Of a stretch of DNA of 64,000 nucleotides, positions 24,552 through 36,214 are shown in pieces. The notes under the pieces were generated by a model, which saw only the letters and a program-made list of their open reading frames with translations, was not told the DNA's origin and did no database searches. Location of the stretch: contig CM071590.1 in assembly GCA_036429605.1 (NCBI GenBank), positions 2,046,001-2,110,000 on the forward strand, written 5' to 3'. The DNA comes from Cladobotryum mycophilum. Lineage: Eukaryota > Ascomycota > Sordariomycetes > Hypocreales > Hypocreaceae. Position numbers and translations under genes: made by a program. Each line of letters starts with the position of its first letter. Positions within the stretch are counted from its first letter, which is position 1.

Positions 24552-25086
24552 GGATGCCACCTGTTTCTCACCTCTGAATGAATTCTCTTGTTGCTGTTCG
24601 ATTTGAATTTGCAATTTTTTCTTTCCCCCCCCTTTTTTTTTTACCCAAGCAATGATTTTTAAAGAGTTTTGATATTGACAAGGGTGGCTCAAGATACCCT
24701 TGAAGGAAACCCGGTCGTTTGAGTCGGCGTCGAAGGACCAGAACGGAAGTAAAGGTCTTGGAAAGCCCCCTTCTCCGGGTCAAGGAGGGGCTTTTTTCAT
24801 GTTTGAACAGTGTAACCATGTAATTTTATGAGCGGCAAGGACGTGAGATGGCATTCCGATTGTGTACATAATATTGAAGAGGGCAAGCTGTCGATTGGTA
24901 ACCCCGAAGGGCTTCTCGGGGAGGTTGAGGGGTTGGATAAAAGAGAGCTCGCTATTTGCGCTGTACCGACCCAAGACATTTTTGACGTCAGTCATACATG
25001 ACAAGTGATATTGATCATAGACGTATGATGTCTTTATCTGCGACGAGTTGACCCGAATCCTGTGCTGTCATGTCGGTCTGAATTGC
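24552..25086. other. Convergent 3' spacer between BRE1 and the SARAF-like gene
   Basis: 535 bp with no supported gene; should hold the 3' UTRs of both neighbours. A short GC-rich stem-like pair, CCCCCTTCTCCGGG near 24766 followed by AAGGAGGGGC, is seen, but fungal mRNA does not need such a terminator. Confidence 0.5.
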
Positions 25087-26050
25087 TTATAGAGCCGGAG
25101 CTGGAGCTGGACGAGGGAAAAGGCCTTGTGCCGGACGGTCTTGGATTCGGGGGGCCCCGGCATCCCATCCACGCCGATAGTCATCGTTTCGGGTACGGCT
25201 GCCACTCCCGCCATTACTGCTACCGCTCCTACCAGCCATATACCCAACACCAGAACCCCCGCAAATCCACTCCAGAACCCCGGTGTCCACCCGCGTTGTC
25301 TGGTGTATAGGTAGTCCTTTCTACTATCGTGATATGGTGGTGGGGGTCTTGGCCGGGTCCTTGGCCGGGTCCCCACCCAGGATTCCAACCGCCGCCGCCG
25401 CCGCCTCCTCCTCCATCTCCATTATCACCGTAGTCACTACCTCCATTTCCGCGCCCTCTTCTTCGTGGTGGCGATGGTCGCGGTCGCGGTCTTGCGTTGG
25501 CCTGAGCGGCGAAGCAGGCTGAGTAGATGATCCAGCCCAGAACAGCTATGAAGATGATGGTGAACAGCCACGCAGAATAGTCCTCGCCGCCCTCGCCATC
25601 GTTGAACCAAGGCTTCACTACCGGAGGATTGAGGATCTCGGGATATTTTTCCTCTCCTATTTCAGTAAGCGCCAGGATATACTCGACACCGCAACTCCCT
25701 CGGAGGATATAAGGGTCTTCGGGGTCTTCGTAGCCCTCACAGATGACATCTGTGCCGCCGAGTTTGAGTTCCTCGGGGAGCTCGGCGGTGCAGCTCCACT
25801 CGATATCCTCAGCGCCATAGGAGGATCCTTGGTTCGTGCAGCGCATGATGTCGATGCTGTAGAGATCGCAGATAGCCTTTTGCGCGACGCATTTTAGCTG
25901 AGGGATGGACTCGACACGGCGATGCGCCGTCACTGCGCCGTCGCCGCGGAGGGTGAGGATTTGAACATCGGAGAGGAGGACTTTCTGAGGACGGGCGGCG
26001 AGGGCGAGAAGAGGGAGGGATAGGACGACGGCGAAATTGTCGAAGATCAT
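25087..26050 (-). CDS. SARAF (TMEM66)-like ER membrane regulator of store-operated calcium entry (two apparent frameshifts)
   Basis: The ATG at 26050 opens a signal peptide (residues 1-19, FAVVLSLPLLALAARP). A luminal domain follows with six cysteines (54, 61, 71, 87, 104, 120) and motifs PQLKCVAQKAICDLYSI, EDIEWSCTAELPEELKLG and VICEGYEDPEDPYILRGSC, as in SARAF. One TM segment lies at about 158-181, then a cytosolic Arg/Pro/Gly-rich tail. In animals SARAF turns off STIM/Orai calcium entry; the role in fungi is inferred. The frame breaks twice: after about residue 235 the protein-like signal shifts (PPPPYHDSRK, RGWTPGFWSG), then shifts again (GVGYMAGRSG, NDDYRRGWD) to a stop at 25087. Both shifts fall in 5-base runs (G5 at 25342-25346 and C5 at 25256-25260 on +). 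One extra base in each gives a single frame of 321 residues. If the breaks are real, translation would stop at 25229. Confidence 0.82.
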
Positions 26051-28213
26051 GGCGCTGGCATAAGAAAATGTGATTTCAAGTTTTGAGCGAGATAAGACGG
26101 AGGCGCCGCAGGCGAAATGCCTGAAGCAGAACAGCCACTAGAGCAGAGCTTATGGAGATGATATTTGTTTTTTCCCCAGAAATCTATACGAGTAACACAG
26201 GTTTTGAGCGTGCGATGCTAGAGAGTTCCTGACATTGAAGGATTTTTTGTTTTTAATCTGTTAAGAAGCCACGATGTCCAGATGACACACGGTTTTTTTT
26301 TAGGTTATTGGTGACTGACGAGGCTGGATAAGGGCGTTGCGTGACCCAAGCGACCAGATGAAGGCTAGTTGCGATCTAAAAAACTGTTGATTGGATTGGT
26401 GGTATCTTCAACATGTCATGTCCACGGGGAGAACCTTTTGGGGATGGGAAGCCGGCGATTAACGAAACAGGTTTGATGGAACTTGGTAATAGGCGACTCG
26501 AAGGAAGGGGGAAGTGTGTTTCATAAAAGTCACTGTAGGATGCGGTGCGGGTTATGCAAAATACAAATCAGGTTTGTTTATGAATGTTGCGTTAGTAAGC
26601 AGAGCAAAGACGGTTTTACTTGTATGCACGTACACTTTGCTTGTGCTTGTACGGGTTCTTTTGTTCTTTGGCAAAAATGAAAGACAACCTGGAAACGATG
26701 GAGAATTGATAAGGGGCGGTGGTAAACACATTCCAGTGCGCCGGGATAACGAATGCAACGCACTGAAACAACCTGGAACCTTGTGCGTTGTTGATGATGC
26801 TGCTGATGCTGATGCGATGCTGATTTCTTGCAGAGAAGATTTTTGGCGCAACGTAACGTCAATTTAGCAGTTTAGGGAAGGTGGGACATGAAAGACACCG
26901 GCCCTACTCTGTACTGCGCTATGACACGAAAACCAAGATGCTCATGAAGTCATGATATTAGTATCTACCTATATAAAGGGGGAGGGAGACCCTATTATAT
27001 TATATTATGTGGGGGCTGCTATACGTAAAAATCTACCGGGAGATAAGCCATATAGTAAAGCACTGTTAAAGAGATGCATCAAAGAAACAGCTCGTCTTCT
27101 TGTCCCAAAAGAGATTCTGTCTGTCTGCCCTCTTCATGTTGTTGATCAACACGAAAACAAGAGAGAACAGCAGCTGAAAGAGAAAAGCCCGCAGTGGCGT
27201 TCTGCAGCTAGTGCCCGGTAATCTCTGTGGACCCGATGCCCCGTTAAATTCAGATCTTCCGCGATGACCATGTTTAGCGATCATAAAGAAAGTGCCGACG
27301 TGAGGCAAAAGGGTCATGCTCTGAAGGCATTCGTATGCAATATGTATCCGAGTAGGGAGATGATGGGACTCGATAAATGCATGCTATGATGCAATATCAA
27401 GGGCGTGCGTGGTTGGGCCAATAACAGCCTTCAGAAAGGGGGGCGATAATGGCAAGAGCAGCAGATCAATAACCAACAGGCAACACATGCATAACAGGGA
27501 AGGAGAGAGAAGCGAGTAACCGAAACGGGAAAATATACATCCATATTGCCCCATTGTACTTTCCAAGCACCGAATTTACCGGTAGTTTGGTAGTCTCGGA
27601 AGTAGCTATGCTACCCATCTTCTTGACCCGGATCCTGCCAAAGTTGCTGCGGAATGGATTAACCCTCACCAACCACCATCACCACCGCCATCACCACCAC
27701 CAACAAAGCCCATCCACAAAACAATGACGAATTATGCCAGCCATGATCCCAATTTGGGCTACGGCGCTAAAGCAAAATGCACATCTGCGGTATTGCATGC
27801 ATAGTCTTAAAGAGTCTGAGAGCCATGCGAGAGTTGGCCACGTCTTTACTACCTGTTATTAACCAGTTCATGTCTTATATGTCGTATTAGTCGGGTGGAG
27901 ATTGTCTTGCCTATCCCGCGCCGTCTCATCTGCAAGTCGTTGGTGAAATTGCCCAACATCGGGGAACCCTTTTTGCGCTTCGTCTTCGCCGTTGCAAACA
28001 ATTCTCTTCTCTCTTCTTTCTTCAGTCGCTCTTTTAATATTTTTTGGGATTTCTTGGAGGGGAGAAACAGCTGCCAAAATATTGTTGCATCTGGTCAGCG
28101 TCGCATTGCGATTCATCCCTAGATAAGTCCGTCCAAACCAGATATGCAAACTCCCTGATCCATATCGACCAAAAGAAATCACATCTGTCGTCACCGCGAC
28201 GGCCGTTGCCACC
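26051..28213. promoter_or_regulatory. Divergent intergenic region upstream of SARAF-like and ABCB genes
   Basis: 2.16 kb between two divergent start codons. A TATA-like CTATATAAAGG lies at about 26967-26980, too far (about 1.2 kb) from the ABCB start to be its core promoter unless the leader is long or spliced. One TACTTGTA is at 26617-26624. An open frame follows at 26952-27221 (89 codons), which I cannot identify. CACCACCATCACCACC repeats are at about 27665-27705. Confidence 0.45.
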
Positions 28214-31200
28214 ATGGGCGCCAAAATCGCAGAGGAGAAGATGTCTTCCGGGGAGCGGTCGCAATCCGGCTCAAGTCTTGGAGACTCCATCGAGCTCAAT
28301 AACCTGGACATCCATGACGAGAAACCGCTGGTAAACACGAGCGCCATGGAGACTTTGAGTCCTGCAAACGACGCCGATTCCGAGCCAAAGTCAAAGAAAA
28401 AGAAGAAGCAAAGGGTAAAAACAGAGGCCAAGACACCAGAGAAAAAGGAAGAGGACCCCGATGAGCCTTTCCGACATCTACCGCCAGATCAGGCAGAGAT
28501 TCTCAAAAGCCAGGTTTTCACGCCGGATCTGAAAAAAGGAATCAGCGCCATCTACAGCTACAGCTCTCGATTCGATGCCTTCCTCTTAGTCATTGGTGTC
28601 ATATGTTCCATTGCCAATGGAGCCGCCCTTCCCTTGATGACCCTCGTTTTCGGTAGTCTCCAGCAAACCTTTTCCAAGTTCACCGTCGGTTTCATGAGCA
28701 AGGATGAACTCAGCCATGAGCTGGGCAAATATGTCCTATACTTTGTCTATCTGGGCATCGGTCAATTCGTCGTTACCTACGTCGCTACGGTTGCCTTCAT
28801 CTGGAGTGGTGAGAATATCACCGCTCGACTTCGACAGAAGTATCTTGAAAGCTGCCTCAGACAAAATATCGGCTTCTTCGATAAAGTTGGATCTGGCGAG
28901 GTTGTGACCCGAATCACTTCAGACACAAGCGTCATTCAAAACGGCATCTCAGAAAAAGTCTCGATTACGATTTCTGCTGCGGCGACATTTGTGACGGCCT
29001 TTGTTATCGCCTTTGCCAATTACTGGAAATTGACGCTCATCCTCTCGTCTGTTTTCTTCGCCCTGATGGTTAACGGTTCAATATTTTCTCCCTCCATGCT
29101 CAAGAACAACAAACAGTCGCTCGAATCTTATGCCCTTGGTGGCAATCTGGCCGATGAGGTTTTTGGGTCAATTCGCAATGCCGCTGCCTTTGGAACGCAA
29201 GATCGCTTGGCCGAGCAGTATGATAAGCATCTTCAACGGGCTGAATATTTTGGATTTAGACTAAAAGCAGCAGTTGGCAGCATGGTCGGTGGTATCATGT
29301 TCTTGCTCTATCTTAGTTATGCCCTGGCTTTCTGGCAAGGTTCTACGTTCCTGCTTCGAGGTGACATCTCACTCAATCACCTCTTGGTCGTAATGATGAC
29401 CGTCATTATGGGAGCATTCAACATTGGCAACATTGCACCCAACTTTCAGGCTTTTTCCACCGCTATCGGAGCAGCATCGGCTCTGCTCAACACAATTGAC
29501 AGGAATTCCGCCATCGACTCATCACAGGATGATGGTGAGATGCTTGAGAAGCTGAATGGCGATATCCGTCTAGAGAATGTCAAGCATATCTACCCATCTC
29601 GACCGGGAACCGTTGTTATGAATGGGGTGACCTTGAATATCCCTGCTGGCAAAACAACTGCCCTCGTTGGAGCGTCTGGGTCAGGCAAGAGCACCATTAT
29701 TGGTTTGATCGAGCGATTTTACAATCCTGTAGAGGGAACTGTGTATCTTGATGGGCATGATATTAGCAAACTCAACATCCGATGGCTACGACGGCAAATG
29801 GCGTTGGTCAGCCAAGAGCCCACCCTGTTTGCGACGTCTATTTTCGACAACATCCGTCATGGGCTGATTGGAACCGAGTTTGAAAACGCAGGCGAGGAGA
29901 AACAACGTGAACTTATCATTTCCGCGGCGAAAAAGGCCAACGCTCACGATTTTGTGTCTGCCCTCCCTGAAGGTTATGAGACTAATGTGGGTGATCGAGG
30001 CTTTCTCCTCTCTGGCGGGCAGAAGCAACGTATCGCTATCGCACGGGCTGTTGTGAGCGACCCAAGAATTCTCCTCCTCGACGAAGCCACATCTGCCCTA
30101 GATACCAAGTCAGAAGGCGTTGTGCAGGCAGCGTTGGAAGCTGCTGCTGCTGGCCGAACTACTATTACTATTGCACATCGTTTATCGACAATCAAGGATG
30201 CCGACAACATCGTCGTTATGGCGGCTGGCTGTATTGTGGAACAGGGCACACATGATGAGCTTGTCGCAAATAAATCAGCGTATTACAATCTGGTATCCGC
30301 TCAGCATATCACCGCTACCGAAGGACCCATGACCGGCCACGAACTGGTCAACGAGAAGGAGATGCTCAGTCCTGTGGACCCTGATGATGATATTGCAGCC
30401 AAACTCAAACGTCTAAGTGCACAAAATTCGACATCTAGTGCCGTTCTCCAGGGGCATGTTGAGGAAGAGGAAACCAAGTACAGCACACTCGATCTTCTCA
30501 AATTTATTGCTTCATTCAACCGAGATGAGTGGAAACGCATGGTGCTTGGGCTCTTCTTTTCTATCCTTTGTGGTGGCGCCAATATCGTTGCAGCCGTATT
30601 CTTCGCCAAGGAGATCAACATCCTGACCAAGGCACTCGCCCCCAATGCAGATATTCATTATATCCGTCATGATGCATACTTTTGGGCTATCATGTACATC
30701 ATTCTAGCGGTATTCATGCTGGTCTCTTTTGCTGGTCAAGGTATTGCCTTTGCCTCATGTTCCGAGCGCTTGGTTCATCGCGTTCGAGATCAAGCCTTCC
30801 GACACTTGCTACGACAAGACATTTCCTTTTTTGACAAGGACGAAAATAAGGCCGGAGCCCTAACATCTCTCCTCTCGACAGAAGCGAATAACGTTGCTGG
30901 AATGAGTGGTTCTACTCTGGGAACAATTTTGTTGACAGTGTCTACGCTTGTCACCTCGATGGTCGTCTCCCTTGCAGTTGGGTGGAAACTATCACTCGTC
31001 TGTATAGCAACGATGCCGGTTCTCCTTGGGTGTGGCTTCTTCCGGTTCTTTTTACTCATGAGATTTGAAAGCCGAGCCAAAGCTGCATACAAGGAGTCTG
31101 CTGCCTACGCTTCAGAGGCAGTGTCGGCCATCCGTACCGTTGCCTCCCTTACGAGAGAAGAGGACATTATGAAGAAATATTGCGAAGACGTTGCTAATCA

Positions 31201-32266
31201 ACAAAGCAAGAGCTTACGGTCAACACTTGGAGCAAGCGCTGTCTACGGTGCTTCTCAGGGTGCCATCTTCCTCTGTTTTGGCCTAGGCTTCTGGTACGGT
31301 GGCACTCTGCTCGGTACTCTAGAGTATGACATCTTTCAATTTTTCCTCTGCTTCATGGGCATTGTGTACGGTGCGCAGGCGGCAGGGACTATCTTTTCGT
31401 TTGCGCCAGACATTGGGAAGGCGCATCAATCAGCCCGCGATCTGAAGACGCTGTTTGACCGAAAACCGAAGATTGATGCTTGGTCAGAAGAAGGAAGACG
31501 CCTTAAGAACGGTGATGTTGATGGCACCATCGAGTTCCGTGACGTTCACTTTCGTTATCCCACACGGCCAGACCAGCCTGTTCTCCGAGGTCTCAATCTC
31601 CACATCCGTCCTGGTCAGTATGTTGCCTTGGTTGGTGCTTCCGGGTGCGGCAAGAGCACAACAATTTCGCTGTTGGAGCGATTCTACGACCCATTGGCTG
31701 GCGGTATCTATGTCGACGGACAGAGCATTAACACTTTGAACGTTGCCGACTATCGTTCATTTATTGCACTTGTTAGTCAAGAGCCAACATTATATCAAGG
31801 TACCATCAAGGAAAATATTCTTCTGGGCACCCCGAAACAGGATGTATCAGACGAACATCTCGAGCACGTCTGTCGGGAGGCTAACATTTACGACTTCATT
31901 ATTTCTTTGCCCGAGGGGTTCAATACTGTTGTTGGTAGCAAGGGGGCGCTTCTTTCAGGAGGCCAGAAACAGCGTGTTGCTATTGCAAGAGCCCTTATCC
32001 GCAACCCGAAAATCTTGCTTCTCGACGAAGCCACATCAGCACTGGATTCCGAATCCGAGGTCGTTGTTCAGGCGGCCCTCGACAAGGCCGCACACGGGCG
32101 GACTACGATTGCTGTTGCCCATAGGCTAAGCACAATTCAGAAGGCGGATATCATCTACGTGTTTGACCAAGGGGTCATTGTGGAATCTGGAACACATGCA
32201 GAATTGATGAGGAAGAATGGGCGGTATGCCGAACTGGTCAATCTGCAGACCTTGGGTACCTCATGA
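28214..32266 (+). CDS. Full-length ABCB-type (MDR/P-glycoprotein) ABC exporter
   Basis: Intronless, 1350 residues, starting MGAKIAEEKMSSGERSQSG in context CACCATGG. The order is TMD-NBD-TMD-NBD. A long charged N-terminal region (1-110, with KKKKKQRVKTEAKTPEKKEE) is followed by TMD1 (about 115-430). NBD1 has Walker A GASGSGKST (about 487), signature LSGGQKQR (about 600) and Walker B ILLLDEATSALD (about 618). TMD2 spans about 770-1060. NBD2 has Walker A GASGCGKST (about 1141), LSGGQKQR (about 1247) and ILLLDEATSALD (about 1267). Both sites keep the Walker B glutamate, the H-loop (TIAHRLST, AVAHRLST) and the Q-loop (VSQEPT), so both look able to hydrolyse ATP. This matches fungal Pmd1/Mdr1-type plasma-membrane exporters of drugs and hydrophobic compounds; an a-factor exporter (Ste6) role is less likely. 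The substrate cannot be read from sequence. Confidence 0.95.
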   Translation: MGAKIAEEKMSSGERSQSGSSLGDSIELNNLDIHDEKPLVNTSAMETLSPANDADSEPKSKKKKKQRVKTEAKTPEKKEEDPDEPFRHLPPDQAEILKSQVFTPDLKKGISAIYSYSSRFDAFLLVIGVICSIANGAALPLMTLVFGSLQQTFSKFTVGFMSKDELSHELGKYVLYFVYLGIGQFVVTYVATVAFIWSGENITARLRQKYLESCLRQNIGFFDKVGSGEVVTRITSDTSVIQNGISEKVSITISAAATFVTAFVIAFANYWKLTLILSSVFFALMVNGSIFSPSMLKNNKQSLESYALGGNLADEVFGSIRNAAAFGTQDRLAEQYDKHLQRAEYFGFRLKAAVGSMVGGIMFLLYLSYALAFWQGSTFLLRGDISLNHLLVVMMTVIMGAFNIGNIAPNFQAFSTAIGAASALLNTIDRNSAIDSSQDDGEMLEKLNGDIRLENVKHIYPSRPGTVVMNGVTLNIPAGKTTALVGASGSGKSTIIGLIERFYNPVEGTVYLDGHDISKLNIRWLRRQMALVSQEPTLFATSIFDNIRHGLIGTEFENAGEEKQRELIISAAKKANAHDFVSALPEGYETNVGDRGFLLSGGQKQRIAIARAVVSDPRILLLDEATSALDTKSEGVVQAALEAAAAGRTTITIAHRLSTIKDADNIVVMAAGCIVEQGTHDELVANKSAYYNLVSAQHITATEGPMTGHELVNEKEMLSPVDPDDDIAAKLKRLSAQNSTSSAVLQGHVEEEETKYSTLDLLKFIASFNRDEWKRMVLGLFFSILCGGANIVAAVFFAKEINILTKALAPNADIHYIRHDAYFWAIMYIILAVFMLVSFAGQGIAFASCSERLVHRVRDQAFRHLLRQDISFFDKDENKAGALTSLLSTEANNVAGMSGSTLGTILLTVSTLVTSMVVSLAVGWKLSLVCIATMPVLLGCGFFRFFLLMRFESRAKAAYKESAAYASEAVSAIRTVASLTREEDIMKKYCEDVANQQSKSLRSTLGASAVYGASQGAIFLCFGLGFWYGGTLLGTLEYDIFQFFLCFMGIVYGAQAAGTIFSFAPDIGKAHQSARDLKTLFDRKPKIDAWSEEGRRLKNGDVDGTIEFRDVHFRYPTRPDQPVLRGLNLHIRPGQYVALVGASGCGKSTTISLLERFYDPLAGGIYVDGQSINTLNVADYRSFIALVSQEPTLYQGTIKENILLGTPKQDVSDEHLEHVCREANIYDFIISLPEGFNTVVGSKGALLSGGQKQRVAIARALIRNPKILLLDEATSALDSESEVVVQAALDKAAHGRTTIAVAHRLSTIQKADIIYVFDQGVIVESGTHAELMRKNGRYAELVNLQTLGTS

Positions 32267-33456
32267 AGTCCAGTTCAAGGAGGGAAAGGGACATGAGATG
32301 GGTATTTTGTCCGCTTATGGGGGTGTATACTTGTTGACCGCATGGGTTATAATATTCCGTTTAGTATTTAGATGGCACCGGAGAAGCTGTACAAAAAGCA
32401 ATGGGCTAATTTACAAATAGACGTTCAGATTACTGTACTTTTGAAAATTTACTGGGAACTTTGATTACGAACTTCCTTGTTCAACGGTCCTGTGATGATG
32501 ATGATGATGGCCGGTTACGGCACCGTACACGTCGATGGGAACTTTTGCAGCCAATATTAGTAGATGGCTTTTTTCTCTCTCGCTTGAATGGTAACGTTTC
32601 AGCTGCCACGATTCCAGTCCCACGCCTTCAGCTTTGTTTAGGTACGTGTCTCAATCCGGGAGCTTCGGGCTGTTTGTCTATGTAGCATTGTGGTTTGTAC
32701 TCCGTACTCCTTAAAGAGAGACAAGAGAGTCAGATTTGACTGAGATGGCAACGTCGGATCCCGGGTTCGAGGACTACGCCCTTGAGAGGACAAGCTGACG
32801 GTTTTCTTTTTTTCTTCTCGGTATTTGTCGTACGATCCATCCGAGACCACCCCATGACTCGCGTGGCGGTGATGAAGGAAGATTGAAGAAAACGTTGGAA
32901 GAGGGCGTTTTGGATCGGCATTCGGTGTAACCAGTGGCGAGAACGAGGCGGACTCCGGATGATGATGGAAAAAGTCACTTGTATGTATGAAGCGGAGACA
33001 AGGAGATGGGTTAGGATCAACCGGAAACCGGAAACCGGGGAGAAGATCGAATCAGAAGGGACGACAAGGGGCGGGTATCCCTTGAAGAGGAAGAAGAAGA
33101 AGAAGAAGCAAACCGGAATTCAAGGGGGGGCGGCTGTAAGCTGATACGCGGATACATTGTACTCCGTACATCATCACGGGCCATACGTACACGCAATACA
33201 ATGTGAGGCCCAGCATGCCCGGTTTACTTGCACATCGGCGACGTGAAGTCTGAAAAGGTTTCCCGATGGAGCAGCCAAACTGCCGATTCGCAGCGGCAGT
33301 AGGGAGTGGAGATACTCCCCCATGCAACAAAGCTTGGTTTTATGGCTAAAAAACTAATGCCCGAGACAAAAAAGGGACAAGGGAAGGAGGGAGGGGGAAG
33401 CTTCATGTACAAGTTACTTTCTATTTTTCGTTCCTTCAGTGTTTTGGGGGGGAAGG

Positions 33457-33505
33457 GCGAAGGCGAAGGCGAAGGCGAGCGCGAGCGCGAGGGCAAGGGC
33501 AAGGG
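33457..33505. repeat. Degenerate GGCGAA / GCGAGC / GGGCAA hexamer array
   Basis: Tandem hexamers that change unit along the array: GGCGAA copies, then GCGAGC-type copies, then GGGCAA copies. Preceded by G7 at 33446-33452. Confidence 0.85.
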
Positions 33506-34106
33506 AAGCGGTGTAAAATGAAGAACCGTTTTTGTTTTATGCTTTGATGGAACTTGAAACTTGGGTTGTGGTGTGAGAGGTAAGGAAGCTCAAGTTGGGG
33601 GTCACATGGAGGGTGGCAAAATGTGGCTACGCCTTTGGGAATAAGAAGGGAGAAGGGAGGTCTTGGAAGGGCGGAAAGGGACGTTGGACGGGAGCTTTTG
33701 GTAGTGGTGCATGGGATGGGATGGGGATGAGATGGATCATCAGGGTTTGGTTTGTTGTTAATGTCTTGGATACCTAGGTAGCTTGAAGGGTATGGAGTAC
33801 ATGAGCTGTACAAAGAGGAACCTTTCTCTTGGCTACGTAAGTGAGATCGGTAGGTTCATCGGCAAACAGAAACCTTGTGAAGCTCAATCTCATGAGAGGA
33901 AAGATGAATGGGATAGCGGAGACATACTCCGTGCTCAAATTCTGGAACATTGATTTCATCACAAGCAAGCGAAAACATTGAGGCTGATGGAGCCACGTCT
34001 GAGAGGACGGAGGTGAACTCCGGTTTACGCCCATCTAACTAATCACACAGGGGCCCTTGATCAGAGAGAGGCATGGGAAGCTGGGCTGGATCAAGACAAC
34101 GAACTA

Positions 34107-34146
34107 ATAAAAAAATAAAAAATAAAAATAAAAATAAAATAAAAAA
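34107..34146. repeat. (AAAAAT)n A-rich repeat
   Basis: Tandem AAAAAT/AAAAT units, similar to the longer array at 45273-45330. Confidence 0.9.
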
Positions 34147-36198
34147 GGCTACTTGTATGTACATACAATGCCAGGACCCCTACGGAGGTAGCTCCGGTCC
34201 GGACGTGAAGGCGATTCGACGGAAGAAGGAAGAGGGAAAGGAAGTCTGTTGTTTTTGATAAGGGAGGAAAGTTTCGCTTGCTTGGCAGGGGGGGTGGATG
34301 GGGGGAGAGGCGCTTTCTCTTTAGAGACCAAACCAGGGCGACGGACGCCGTTGTGGCTTGACTTGCCCCCGCCGCCGCCATGCTCTCTCACCTGAACAAC
34401 AAAAAAAGCCAGAAGACAGCCAACAAGTAAGAATTTTGCCTTAATAAGTTTTGACAAATCATCCCTCCCCCCACCCAACAAGTACCGTGATCTTGAGTAG
34501 CAAGTACTTGAGGTATCTTGAAACCATGGATGATGAGCTGGCGGCGGGCCTGTTTGGAAGGGGAGAAGACTTTCAGGTTAGACTTGGAGGCTATGAAGGG
34601 GCAGAGCTGGTCTCCATCACCGGTTTCTTTTGTTTATGTGTGCGCTGGCAAAGCTGAAAGAAAAAAACTGTGTCTGGGTAAGTCAGTCGGGGCTGTAAGG
34701 GATTGTTGTTTCGAACTCGATAGACGGCTCATACGGCTATAGTGCTCATCGTCGATGTCAATGCTGGTAGGGAATTTCTCGGCATCGAGAGAGAGTACAG
34801 GACAGACAGGCAGGCAGACATGCATGCATGCGTGCATGAAAAAGAAAGGAGAGACGTCGAACCGTCGTTGCGGGCTGCCCTGACGCAAAATGTCATGTAA
34901 TGTACAGAGTATGGGGTACCATGTACAAGCAGATGTCTGTCTGTCTGTTCTACTTTGTTGTTTCACTGATTGATGGATTGATTGATTGCACTAGTACCTC
35001 GTGTTACGAATAAAAAGAGGCAAAAATTATGCAGTGTAACGTGCGTTGTCCCTTTTTTGGCCACTACTAACTGCACGTATTACTTCCATAAATGTGTTTG
35101 TGTAATAATGATAATAATAATAATACGGATTAAAAAGAGAAAAGAGGAAGAAGAGAAAAAAAAAGGTGAGTTACTCCATTTGTTTAGGTTAGGTATTTAT
35201 TATACGAGGACAAGGTGAGTGTGTGTGTGTGTGAGCGTTAGTGTGGTGTGGTGTAGCGTGGTGGGCTTGCTTGTGCAGCAGCGGGATGGATGCATTGCTC
35301 CAAATCTCATTCCCACTACCGTCACCACCACCGTCACTATCACCATCACCACCCCCACCCCCGTCGAAAGAACGCGTAAGTGGGACGAGAACAAGAAGAA
35401 GAAAAAGAGACAAAGTATGGGGGTGGTGGAGGAGGGTGTTGAGAAGAGAAAAAAATGGTGGAGTTACAGGAAGACACGGAATTGAAGCCGGTTTGGCCGA
35501 GTTGCTTTCTGCAGCTGCAGGTTTGATGCAGTCTTGAATGTCGGTCTTCCATTTCTTGCACATGCATTTTGTCTCTCTCTCTCTCTCTCCACCTTGTTCG
35601 TTAACCCATACAGAACCCTTGGTGGGGTGGAGTTTGAATGATGCATTTCAGACATGCAGGTTGTAGTACAAAAACCGCCATGCTTGCATGAAGAGTATGG
35701 CTAGCACCTTAATACCAGCTATTATTGGACATGGGTAGGACTTTTCTGCACGACCCTACTTTGTCTCTGTTTTGTCTTGAGCAGGGAAATAAAACAACAT
35801 TTTCTTCTTCTGCTTCTTCTGCTTCTTCCTCTACCTACCTATGCATTCATCTGCCGCGTTTCTTGTCCAGTCACAATAAAAGGGCATCGATGCAAAGCAA
35901 GACAACTCATCATCATGCATGAGTTGTGAGCATCTCCTGCCCTAGTGACCCAAGTACACAGTACTTGCTTGTCATGATGTGCCAGCTAGCACATTCAGTC
36001 AATCAATCAACATGGAACTTGACATCTGAGATAAACTCTTAACCTTGGCTTGCTTTTTGGCCTGTCATTGAATTGAAGGACACACAGACAACCAGACACA
36101 CAGACACATGGACACATACCGAAATCTCGGTTAAAGGACATCTTGCGTAAATGCTGCCGCCCCCCTTGCAATTTGAGAAAAACTTGATTTTTTTTGTT

Positions 36199-36214
36199 GG
36201 GGGGGGGGGGGGGG
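36199..36214. repeat. Homopolymer G16
   Basis: Sixteen consecutive G after a T-rich run. The exact length is uncertain, given the homopolymer problems elsewhere in this sequence. Confidence 0.85.

Noticed and set aside
24760..24800. Terminator-like GC stem in the BRE1-SARAF spacer
   Set aside because: Fungal Pol II genes do not use such terminators, and the two arms pair imperfectly.
34850..34870. B-box-like GGTTCGACGTC on minus strand
   Set aside because: The T-arm stem does not pair and no A-box is placed correctly upstream; not a tRNA.
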